This document shows, one piece after another, positions 1-4,417 of a stretch of 10,283 nucleotides of DNA. The stretch is from Pseudomonadota bacterium (lineage in GTDB: Bacteria; Pseudomonadota; Gammaproteobacteria; Acidithiobacillales; Acidithiobacillaceae), in assembly GCA_021827445.1 (NCBI GenBank), contig JAKAVW010000082.1, positions 1-10,283 of the forward strand. The letters run 5' to 3'. The notes under the pieces were generated by a model that saw only the letters and a program-made list of their open reading frames with translations, was not told where the DNA came from and did not search any database. Position numbers and translations under genes: made by a program. Position 1 is the first letter of the stretch, and every line of letters begins with the position of its first letter.

Positions 1-143
1 CCAAACACCGCCCGGATGCCGCCCAGAAAATTGCCGACCATGTTCCGGGACCGTACAGAGGTGCCGTAAACAGGACCAATGACGCGCACCAAGCGCATGC
101 CTGGACATTCATTGGTCGTGAGGATTAACACGTTATTTTCCAT
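1..143 (-). CDS. YbjQ/UPF0145 family protein, N-terminal part (runs off left edge)
   Basis: The 47 visible residues begin MENNVLILTTNECPGMRLVR and continue with a VIGPVYGTSVRSRNM segment and a following FLGGIRAVFG. This is the N-terminal pattern of the YbjQ/UPF0145 (DUF74, putative heavy-metal-binding) family, in which an 'LTT..', 'G....V.G.V.G..VR.RN' framework is conserved. The start ATG (141-143) lies inside the end of the upstream TraR-like gene, an 11-nt overlap, and is preceded by GAGAAAGGG four bases away, so translational coupling is likely. The family forms small, probably pentameric, soluble proteins whose cellular role is not settled. The 3' end lies beyond position 1, so completeness cannot be judged. 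The family call is fairly firm; the function is not. Confidence 0.8.
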   Translation of the reverse strand, partial: MENNVLILTTNECPGMRLVRVIGPVYGTSVRSRNMVGNFLGGIRAVF

Positions 144-441
144 CAAACCCTTTCTCGTCGTTCATGATACGTCCTGCACCACCCCTCCCTTTAGACAGTT
201 TAGCAAAGCGTTCCCGTTGTGTTGCACAGGTAACACAACGCACTGCCTGCACAGCCTGTATCCGTTCCAGGGGGATAATTTCGGAGCAATCCAGACAGTA
301 GCGATGCCCCTCAGCGTCTTCATCAGGCTCTTCTTGGGGCACCGATGCAGCGCGTTGACGAGCCAATGCATCCAGCAAATACTCTTCTGTATTCTTCGCG
401 CCAACGTCGGCCTCATCGGCCAAACGCTCACCCTGGATCAT
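133..441 (-). CDS. TraR/DksA-type C4 zinc-finger protein
   Basis: This 102-residue protein carries one C4 zinc finger: Cys49-x2-Cys52 and Cys69-x2-Cys72, in the context YCLDCSEIIPLERI ... VRCVTCATQRE. That spacing and the 'C..C...I...R' layout are those of the DksA/TraR C-terminal finger. Phage and conjugative-element TraR proteins are short members that bind in the RNA polymerase secondary channel and change promoter choice, partly replacing DksA and ppGpp. The N-terminal half is acidic and lacks the long coiled coil of true DksA. A lysine/glycine-rich tail of about 20 residues follows the finger. It sits last but one in a minus-strand run and overlaps the YbjQ-like gene by 11 nt. No convincing Shine-Dalgarno precedes the ATG at 441, but an in-frame stop lies four codons upstream, so a longer start is excluded. 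Confidence 0.82.
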   Translation of the reverse strand: MIQGERLADEADVGAKNTEEYLLDALARQRAASVPQEEPDEDAEGHRYCLDCSEIIPLERIQAVQAVRCVTCATQRERFAKLSKGRGGAGRIMNDEKGFDGK

Positions 442-488
442 GGTTGGCGCTTATTGCTCGAACGATCTGGTGATGAATATAAATATGA

Positions 489-836
489 TCATCCATTCCT
501 GGGACGACGTCCCCGATGCGCTTTGCCGTGTTCTTCCAGCAGTTTTTCACCACGATCCTGCAGGCGATCCATGTCCTCAGCCATTGCGAGTTCCACCGCC
601 GCGATCACATGGCGCATATCCCATTCCGGTGCCAGTACCTGCAATGCCCGTGCAAAGCGTTTCTCCTGTTCCACGCTTTCTTTTCTCGCGGAAGGAGTCT
701 TCAACAAACGCTTCTTCTCTTCTTCGATTTTCGCTATCGCTGCTTTCTGGCGCTCCATAATTTCCAACTGCTTCTTTTCGAGTTCGGCCAGACGCTGCTC
801 AGCGCTACGACGAATACGGGTTTTCTTCTCTACCAT
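489..836 (-). CDS. Small charged coiled-coil protein of unknown function
   Basis: A 115-residue protein with no family I recognise. Residues 1-65 are almost wholly Lys/Glu/Arg/Ala/Leu with heptad-like spacing (for example RLAELEKKQLEIMERQKAA), predicting a long helix or coiled coil. Residues 66-115 contain a WDMRHV segment and a second helix, and end in a basic stretch (RGRRPRNG). The start is well supported: AAAGGAAA lies about seven bases before the ATG, and only 11 bases separate it from the stop of the HU-like gene, so the two are almost certainly co-transcribed. The basic tail and its place between an HU-like and a TraR-like gene suggest a nucleic-acid-associated accessory protein of a mobile element; small coiled-coil proteins of this type are sometimes annotated as TraD- or mobilisation-like. 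That is inference only. Confidence 0.75.
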   Translation of the reverse strand: MVEKKTRIRRSAEQRLAELEKKQLEIMERQKAAIAKIEEEKKRLLKTPSARKESVEQEKRFARALQVLAPEWDMRHVIAAVELAMAEDMDRLQDRGEKLLEEHGKAHRGRRPRNG

Positions 837-847
837 TTTGATTTCCT

Positions 848-1123
848 TTAGTTGTTGACCTTGTCTGCAAACTCTTTGCCCACCTTGATCTTGATGCTTT
901 TCTTGGCGGGAACGTCGATTTCCTGACCCGTGGCGGGATTGCGTGCCTTTCTTGCTGGCCTGTCTACGACCTCAATGGTGAGAAATCCGGGAAAAACAAT
1001 TTTCCCGGCCGCAGCCAGTTCTGTTTCCACTGTGTGGCGAAACACCTGAAACAATTTTTCCGCGTCCACCTTGGACATTGCCCCATGCTGGGCCAATGCT
1101 GCGACAAATTCTGTTTTATTCAT
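848..1123 (-). CDS. HU-family DNA-binding protein
   Basis: A 91-residue protein of normal HU/IHF length. It has the N-terminal helical dimerisation half (MNKTEFVAALAQ ... FRHTVETELAA), the turn G-KIVFPGF leading into the beta saddle, and the DNA-binding arm with RKARNPATGQEIDVPAKK, where the 'RNP.TG..I..PA' arm-tip signature includes the intercalating proline. It ends KIKVGKEFADKVNN. HU bends and stabilises DNA in the nucleoid and assists recombination and replication complexes. The VVDRPARKARNP sequence looks like the more divergent HU copies common on plasmids and integrative elements rather than the housekeeping hupB, but this cannot be proved here. A weak AAGAG lies eight bases before the ATG. 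An IHF-alpha-like gene is immediately upstream and a coiled-coil gene 11 bp downstream, all on the same strand. Confidence 0.92.
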   Translation of the reverse strand: MNKTEFVAALAQHGAMSKVDAEKLFQVFRHTVETELAAAGKIVFPGFLTIEVVDRPARKARNPATGQEIDVPAKKSIKIKVGKEFADKVNN

Positions 1124-1165
1124 GCCGATCTCTTGGAAGTAAAATAGTAGACAGAAGTTTAGCGG

Positions 1166-1513
1166 TTATTCGGCCTCAGATGCAACATTCAACCCGGATT
1201 TCCGACGTTTGATCTTCGGTGATAACGGTAAATCTGGATTACATCGTGCACGCAAAAGCGGACTGGCAGAAAATGTTACCACCCGCCGCGCCTTGATCAC
1301 ATGGGGCTGTCCAGTTATTGGATTGCGCCCCGGGCGCGGTGCCTTATCCCGCACGGCAAATCTGCCGAAGTTCGATAACATAAGTTCCGAATGCTCAACA
1401 ATACATTCTCGCATGTTGTCGAAGAAAGCCTCAACCATTTGCACTGCTTCTTTATGCGTCGTCCCCATGGTTTCCCACAGATGATTAGCCAGTTCTACTT
1501 TCGTGACTGTCAT
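1166..1513 (-). CDS. IHF-alpha-like DNA-bending protein with C-terminal extension
   Basis: Residues 1-90 match the integration host factor alpha pattern: MTVTKVELANHLWE at the N-terminus, LMLSNFGRFAVRDK in the turn region, then RPGRNPITGQ and IKARRVVTF, nearly the textbook IhfA arm with its intercalating proline. IHF bends DNA sharply at specific sites and is used by integrases, transposases and sigma54 promoters. The protein is 115 residues; a typical IhfA is about 100, and the last ~25 residues form a basic tail (PKIKRRKSG) followed by an acidic end. GAGGAAACT directly before the ATG gives a good ribosome binding site. No ihfB partner is visible; the HU-like gene 42 bp downstream could be its partner or an independent homodimer. 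A chromosomal ihfA would normally sit beside pheT, so this looks like an accessory copy carried by the element. Confidence 0.88.
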   Translation of the reverse strand: MTVTKVELANHLWETMGTTHKEAVQMVEAFFDNMRECIVEHSELMLSNFGRFAVRDKAPRPGRNPITGQPHVIKARRVVTFSASPLLRARCNPDLPLSPKIKRRKSGLNVASEAE

Positions 1514-1565
1514 AGTTTCCTCATGGCCTTTTGCATGGCTCTGTGTGCTGATGATAGCTCCTTGA

Positions 1566-2024
1566 TCAGGAATTCATGACCTTTCGTGCGGACTGACATT
1601 CATCCCTGGCCTCTTGATAAGCCCCCTGGAAATCTCTGAACATGGCCTTCCGCTGGTCTTTGCCAGTCTTAATGAATGGATCGTAATAAAACGCCAGCAG
1701 ATCCAGAGCAAAGCTCGTCGTGACGACAATGGCCGCATTGGTGGCATATTCTGCCATGAGATCTGGCCCATAGCTATCCATCGATATGATGAAATCATTC
1801 GAGGGCAACATGTCGTACAGTTTGCGGACCACCTTGTAAGCCTGGTTACCTTGGTGGACCAGATGATCCACAGCACCCTGGTCGAAGCCTTCTGGGTGAT
1901 TTCTGGCGTGCGTCACCAGAATATTGGCGGCATCCGTAATGGCATCCAGGCCATCCATAGTGCGTAGCAGTTGGGTTGTGGGCAGATCGTCGGGCGGCTG
2001 TTCATCCGTAGGGTTCAGATACAT
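1566..2024 (-). CDS. Unknown protein, C-terminal 152 codons of a gene split by a MITE-like insertion
   Basis: The open frame from the first ATG encodes 152 residues with no family I recognise. It is mixed alpha-helical and acidic, with motifs such as LLRTMDGLDAITDAANILV, MDSYGPDLMAEY and a hydrophobic TTSFALDLLAFYYD that is too short and polar to be a clear membrane helix. No Shine-Dalgarno sequence precedes the ATG; only GCGGGCAGC lies there. Twelve bases upstream is one copy of an 8-bp direct repeat that flanks a 111-bp inverted-repeat element. Removing the element plus one repeat copy joins this frame exactly to the ORF starting at 2287, adding 48 codons (44 from the upstream ORF, then L-A-G-S). 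The original protein was therefore probably about 200 residues, and this is its larger, possibly silent, 3' part. The IHF-alpha-like gene follows 52 bp downstream on the same strand. Confidence 0.65.
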   Translation of the reverse strand: MYLNPTDEQPPDDLPTTQLLRTMDGLDAITDAANILVTHARNHPEGFDQGAVDHLVHQGNQAYKVVRKLYDMLPSNDFIISMDSYGPDLMAEYATNAAIVVTTSFALDLLAFYYDPFIKTGKDQRKAMFRDFQGAYQEARDECQSARKVMNS

Positions 2025-2035
2025 GCTGCCCGCTA

Positions 2036-2043
2036 GAATGATC
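2036..2043. repeat. Target-site duplication, left copy (GAATGATC)
   Basis: The 8-bp direct repeat GAATGATC abuts the left end of the inverted-repeat element. The identical sequence abuts the right end at 2155-2162. An exact 8-bp duplication is the size made by several insertion-sequence families when they insert. Confidence 0.85.
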
Positions 2044-2154
2044 CGTGCTTATTGGGTTGTCTCCCAACGTAACATTTCCCATACAATAGGTTGTGCTCAT
2101 GAAAGATGCTTCACACCACATATGATGTCTTTGGGAGCCAATCCGATAAGCACG
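2044..2154. mobile_element. MITE-like element, 111 bp, with 24-bp terminal inverted repeats
   Basis: The element begins CGTGCTTATTGGG and ends CCGATAAGCACG. Its first 24 bases (2044-2067) and the reverse complement of its last 24 (2131-2154) agree at 21 positions. The interior of about 63 bp has no coding capacity. It is bounded by exact GAATGATC duplications. This is the structure of a non-autonomous miniature inverted-repeat transposable element mobilised in trans by a transposase that makes 8-bp duplications; I cannot name the parent family from the ends alone. It lies inside a minus-strand gene: the 111 bp plus 8 bp of duplication (119 bp) shift the frame, and the element supplies the stop codon that ends the upstream half. 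Confidence 0.83.
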
Positions 2155-2287
2155 GAATGATCATCGTCAGCACGTCTACAGACTCCCCATCGGGGTCCTG
2201 AACAAAAAAAGCCGGTCCTGTGGCGGGATGGTTGTGTTTGTGTTTTTTAGGCGCGGGGCGTTTGGGAAAAGGATGTACGTTCGTCAT
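2111..2287 (-). pseudogene. 5' fragment of the gene interrupted by the MITE-like element
   Basis: This short frame encodes 58 residues starting MTNVHPFPKRPAPKKHKHNH. The first ~20 residues are rich in Lys, His and Pro, followed by an acidic DPDGESVDV segment. The last 14 residues (PCLSDWLPKTSYVV) are read from the right end of the inserted element and are foreign. If the element is removed, the frame continues without a break from codon 44 through L-A-G-S into MYLNPTDEQ of the ORF at 2024-1566, giving about 200 codons. No Shine-Dalgarno precedes the ATG. A perfect TATAAT eight bases upstream would start a transcript almost at the ATG, so leaderless translation is possible. The function is unknown. 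Confidence 0.65.
2155..2162. repeat. Target-site duplication, right copy (GAATGATC)
   Basis: Second exact copy of the 8-bp duplication at 2036-2043, immediately outside the right terminal inverted repeat. It falls within codons 42-45 of the interrupted minus-strand gene. Confidence 0.85.
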
Positions 2288-2295
2288 GGTGAGCT

Positions 2296-2301
2296 ATTAT
2301 A
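2296..2301 (-). promoter_or_regulatory. Possible -10 box (TATAAT) for the interrupted gene
   Basis: Read on the minus strand, a consensus TATAAT ends eight bases before the ATG at 2287. The best -35 match 17-18 bp upstream (TTTCCG or TTTTCC) is poor. If used, the transcript would begin at or one or two bases before the ATG, which fits the lack of a ribosome binding site there. Chance occurrence cannot be excluded. Confidence 0.35.
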
Positions 2302-2337
2302 AGCATGGTGGATGGTGGCGGAAAATAGGACTATAAG

Positions 2338-2511
2338 TCATTTGCTTTCCATTGCTGAACGTTCGCAATCAGTCTTGAACTGCCGTACAAGCTGGCCCCG
2401 ACTCCCAACGATTTTAGCAGCAATTATGCGGCATGGAGTAATCCGATTCAACGATAGCGCCAAGTCTTCGGTGTGTGCATCGTTTTTCATAACATTGCGG
2501 TCGTCAGACAT
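2338..2511 (-). CDS. Small hypothetical protein (57 residues)
   Basis: A possible small gene between the HIRAN-domain gene and the MITE-split gene, on the same strand. It would encode a hydrophilic 57-residue protein beginning MSDDRNVMKNDAHTED and rich in Arg, Ser and Asp; it contains two cysteines but no recognisable motif. GGGAAGGAGG stands immediately before the ATG. The purine tract is strong, but the AGGAG core is unusually close to this start; the GAGGG part, about eight bases away, has better spacing. A longer start at 2538 (MMWGPEGRR...) is also open but would place the purine tract inside the gene. It lies 50 bp after the HIRAN gene stop and 50 bp before the next start, consistent with an operon. 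The protein-coding status is moderately uncertain. Confidence 0.45.
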   Translation of the reverse strand: MSDDRNVMKNDAHTEDLALSLNRITPCRIIAAKIVGSRGQLVRQFKTDCERSAMESK

Positions 2512-2561
2512 CCTCCTTCCCTCTGGGCCCCACATCAATCAGATTATGGAGCAACGATCCT

Positions 2562-3011
2562 TCATAGCCAAAATACCACAACTTTCCGGGGCTTCTCACC
2601 TCTTCTGCGGATGCGTTGCTCGATGTGCCCCGAGATCTCTCCCCCAGCGTCAAGCTTTTGCAGTACGGCATCACGGTTGCCGTCTTTACGATAAAGCCAA
2701 CCTATGGGCGTTTTCGGGTGTCCACCAAGCCAGATTCCCACGGCATCCCGATCATAGGGATTGCCGGTATCCCGAGCAATCCGAACCTGGTTATCCGAAG
2801 GGATACCGGACAGGCCAGAGGCTTCAGGGAACTCCTGATTAAACGCAAGATTTGATAGTCGTCGCATGGTTACAAGCCGTAGTGGTTTGCTGTACTGGTC
2901 ACCGTAGTGTTCGCCCTGGTCCCGTTGAAGTCCAATATTGATTGTCGGCGTACTGCCATTTGTAGAGCGGTGATGAAAGTACCTTGGAACATTGAGTTGT
3001 CCTCCGTCCAT
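2562..3011 (-). CDS. Small HIRAN-domain protein
   Basis: The C-terminal half (about residues 66-149 from this start) fits the HIRAN fold signature: VRIARDTGNPYDRDAVGIWL, then PIGWLYRKDGN, then VLQKLDAGGEISGHI. The 'NPYD.DAV' core, a following 'IGWL' strand and a terminal hydrophobic strand (VVVFWL) are typical. HIRAN domains occur in Rad5/HLTF helicases, where they bind single-stranded 3' DNA ends, and as stand-alone domains in bacterial and phage proteins thought to act in DNA repair or processing. The N-terminal ~65 residues are unassigned. The frame is open further upstream (ATG at 3242, GTG at 3068), but a longer version would overlap the rightward 56-codon gene; the ATG at 3011 lies just after a divergent promoter-like region, so I prefer it. 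No good Shine-Dalgarno supports any of these starts. Confidence 0.7.
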   Translation of the reverse strand: MDGGQLNVPRYFHHRSTNGSTPTINIGLQRDQGEHYGDQYSKPLRLVTMRRLSNLAFNQEFPEASGLSGIPSDNQVRIARDTGNPYDRDAVGIWLGGHPKTPIGWLYRKDGNRDAVLQKLDAGGEISGHIEQRIRRRGEKPRKVVVFWL

Positions 3012-3026
3012 ATCAGAAACCGTTTG

Positions 3027-3086
3027 GGTATAGATCGAAGGAGTGGGAGATAAATACTGGGGGATCACCCGCGCCTGATCTATACC
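3027..3086. promoter_or_regulatory. Inverted repeat in a divergent promoter region
   Basis: GGTATAGATC (3027-3036) and GATCTATACC (3077-3086) are a perfect 10-bp inverted repeat 40 bp apart, in the gap between the leftward HIRAN gene and the rightward 56-codon gene. Each arm contains TATACC reading outward in the direction of the adjacent gene, at a distance suited to a -10 element. No strong -35 is evident. The arrangement suggests a two-site operator, or two mirrored promoters, controlling both genes. This is inference from symmetry. Confidence 0.4.
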
Positions 3087-3113
3087 AGACAAGAACCCAG
3101 AAAGGGAGTGGTG

Positions 3114-3284
3114 ATGAACTACAAAGAAATCGAAGCGCCCGACGAACTGCTTTGCGGCGCGGCGTTTATCGAGGACGGGGCGCCGGACCTGCTTATCGCT
3201 GCAGCCTGGGCTATAAATGGCTATCGCCACCCGGTTGACCATTTGCAGAAAGCAGAGCCAGAGGAAGATCTTGACGATGAGTGA
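3114..3284 (+). CDS. Small acidic protein (56 residues), first gene of a coupled pair
   Basis: The frame runs MNYKEIEAPDELLCGAAFIE, continues with a hydrophobic APDLLIAAAWAING stretch, and ends in a very acidic tail (EPEEDLDDE). I recognise no family. AGAAAGGGAG lies just upstream of the ATG at good spacing, better than most starts in this arm. The gene ends ATGAGTGA, where the ATG is the start of the next gene: an 8-nt overlap and a classical sign of translational coupling. The small acidic first partner with a larger coupled second gene resembles toxin-antitoxin or regulator/effector pairs in gene order, but nothing in either sequence identifies a toxin. It overlaps only the rejected long start of the opposite-strand HIRAN gene. 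Confidence 0.65.
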   Translation: MNYKEIEAPDELLCGAAFIEDGAPDLLIAAAWAINGYRHPVDHLQKAEPEEDLDDE

Positions 3285-3801
3285 TGCAGCTCTCAGTATA
3301 ATCCCGCAAGACTTGGGGAAAGAGCTTGAAATGTTGGCTGACCTGCTTCCAGTGCAAGCTCCATTGCCCTACGAAAAGGCGAAGCTCTTGGTGTTATCTT
3401 GGACGCGCCTCGGCGATGACGCTCTAGGCTGGGCTGGGGCGAATCTGGTTATCAAGATAGATCCTGACCCATACGAGTCCCGATGCCGGGCATACGGTTC
3501 CACGCCTGCGCAGCCGGTGAATAGATCGGTTGCACTTTGGCAGCCATTCACACCGAAGCGCTGGCGTGCGCATGGAACAGAGGTGAGCCTGTTCGACCTA
3601 GCTGCCTATTTAAAGCTGAAGCTGGGGACGTGGGGCACCACTCCGATAGCCCGTCGGCGGCATGTTACTAAAGATCGGCTGAATGGCCTTGGACTTGGAT
3701 GTCAGATTCATCCCGCGCACTCAACTGCCTCGATATTCCTATGTGGTGATCGATCGCTGCTGGAGATCGTCGAAACGGATCTGGCGGACCAGATCAAATA
3801 A
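3277..3801 (+). CDS. Hypothetical protein (174 residues), second gene of a coupled pair
   Basis: The start is taken at the ATG within ATGAGTGA at the end of the 56-codon gene; the in-frame ATG at 3217 would run on inside that gene and is unlikely. The protein begins MSDAALSIIPQDLGKELEML, has a helical N-terminal third, a middle with several Trp residues (SWTRLG, LGWAGAN, ALWQPF, KRWRAHG), and a C-terminal part with LFDLAAYLKLKLGTWG and a final helix (LLEIVETDLADQ). There is no signal peptide, membrane helix or catalytic motif I can name. It is the last gene before the tandem repeats and the tRNA fragment, so it is cargo at the extreme end of the element. Element-end genes are often integrases, excisionases or defence modules; this one resembles none of them. 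Unknown function. Confidence 0.7.
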   Translation: MSDAALSIIPQDLGKELEMLADLLPVQAPLPYEKAKLLVLSWTRLGDDALGWAGANLVIKIDPDPYESRCRAYGSTPAQPVNRSVALWQPFTPKRWRAHGTEVSLFDLAAYLKLKLGTWGTTPIARRRHVTKDRLNGLGLGCQIHPAHSTASIFLCGDRSLLEIVETDLADQIK

Positions 3802-3819
3802 GACTTGGTGTACCGCGAG

Positions 3820-3841
3820 TCTGAGTGCATTCTGAGTGCAT
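3820..3841. repeat. Two tandem 11-bp repeats (TCTGAGTGCAT)
   Basis: TCTGAGTGCAT occurs twice head to tail, 19 bp after the stop of the 174-codon gene and 70 bp before the tRNA fragment. Short direct repeats on the element side of a tRNA attachment core are commonly the arm-type binding sites of tyrosine integrases. That role is inferred from position only. Confidence 0.6.
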
Positions 3842-3911
3842 TTTTATGCCATATCTGCCTTGCATAGCCGCGCAATGCCGTTATTTTACAAGGCTTATTT
3901 GCATGTCAGGA

Positions 3912-3959
3912 GCCTTCACACGGCAGGGGCCACAGGTTCGAACCCTGTACCGCCCACCA
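3912..3959 (+). other. 3' fragment of tRNA-Val(CAC): probable attachment site of the left-hand element
   Basis: The 48 bases comprise the last three pairs and loop of an anticodon arm (GCC-TTCACAC-GGC, anticodon CAC at 3917-3919), a variable region, a complete T arm (ACAGG-TTCGAAC-CCTGT) and the 3' acceptor strand ending CCGCCCACCA. A complete tRNA-Val(CAC) of this type would begin GGGCGGT with a D arm, and nothing like that lies upstream, where the sequence changes abruptly at about 3911. Integrases that target tRNA 3' halves leave such a displaced fragment at the far end of their element. The polarity places the element to the left and native tRNA-flanking chromosome to the right. The intact tRNA gene should lie at the other end, outside this window. 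Confidence 0.82.
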
Positions 3960-3975
3960 GATAAAACAAAATGTC

Positions 3976-4003
3976 AGGCGTTACCATTAGCGCCTTTATT
4001 TTT
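3976..4003 (+). terminator. Rho-independent terminator after the tRNA-Val fragment
   Basis: AGGCGT, an 8-base loop (TACCATTA) and GCGCCT form a six-pair stem (one G-U pair), followed directly by TTATTTTT. It starts 17 bp after the tRNA CCA end. This fits the native terminator of the tRNA-Val gene, separated from its promoter by the integrated element. Confidence 0.72.
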
Positions 4004-4104
4004 CTCTGTGTAATTTCTGGCGTAAGCCTGCCAAAAGCCACGTCCATAGCCTTATCTCTGGGCTGGAGCCCTACGCCCAGAGGTGGGTACGGCCATCGCG
4101 CTGG

Positions 4105-4237
4105 CGTATACCTTGCTACAAGTCGCGACGACGGCCCGACCGGCAGGATCGTAGCTTCCATGTCGAGAAAAGGCGATTATTGCGATAACGCCCCCGAGAG
4201 CTTCTGGGGCAGCCTTAAAAATGAAATGGTCCACCAC
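4105..4237 (+). pseudogene. IS3-family transposase (OrfB) remnant
   Basis: In frame with an ATG at 3971, the segment VASMSRKGDYCDNAPESFWG followed by SLKNEMVHH is the unmistakable region around the catalytic Glu of the IS3-family DDE transposase, usually seen as SMSRKGDCYDNAPMESFWG..KNELVHH. The Met normally between P and E is missing, and the Cys-Tyr order is reversed. Upstream, only scraps (VYLATSRDDG) resemble the expected QYAS.DYR segment, and the two catalytic Asp regions are absent. Downstream similarity ends at the HH, followed by a stop at 4258. No terminal inverted repeats are visible. It is a dead internal fragment, not a mobile IS, lying just outside the tRNA attachment site. Confidence 0.78.
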
Positions 4238-4344
4238 AATTCCTGCGGCAACTGTTAGCGGACAAAATAGTATCATCGTCGGCAACAGAGGATCACCCAA
4301 GTTTCCTGATCCACAGACGACTGAGTATGCTTGTAGGAAGGATG

Positions 4345-4368
4345 CTGGCCCATAGTCCTTTGGGCCAG
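4345..4368. other. Perfect 7-bp hairpin downstream of the PCP_red gene
   Basis: CTGGCCC, a 10-base loop and GGGCCAG form a perfect stem about 50 bp after the stop of the minus-strand PCP_red gene. No T-tract follows on either strand, so it is not a standard intrinsic terminator, though it could stabilise the 3' end of that transcript. Confidence 0.4.
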
Positions 4369-4417
4369 GTGTTCTTGAGGCCAATTCATGATTTTTTGAA
4401 AAGGTGCAGGATCATTG

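Noticed and set aside
79..858. 259-codon rightward frame
   Set aside because: It lies opposite three supported minus-strand genes and is Ser/Phe/Arg/Cys-rich low-complexity shadow.
2312..2842. 176-codon rightward frame
   Set aside because: Opposite the HIRAN gene and the small minus-strand ORF; no motif and no ribosome binding site.
3012..3242. Longer start of the HIRAN protein at 3242
   Set aside because: It would overlap the rightward 56-codon gene, which has a better ribosome binding site, and would include the divergent regulatory region.
3912..3959. Functional tRNA-Val gene
   Set aside because: The 5' acceptor strand, D arm and two base pairs of the anticodon stem are absent, so it cannot fold into a tRNA.
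3916..4161. Leftward 81-codon frame ending GGTGFEPVAPAV
   Set aside because: That ending is the well-known false translation of a tRNA 3' end read backwards; it is the tRNA-Val fragment, not a gene.
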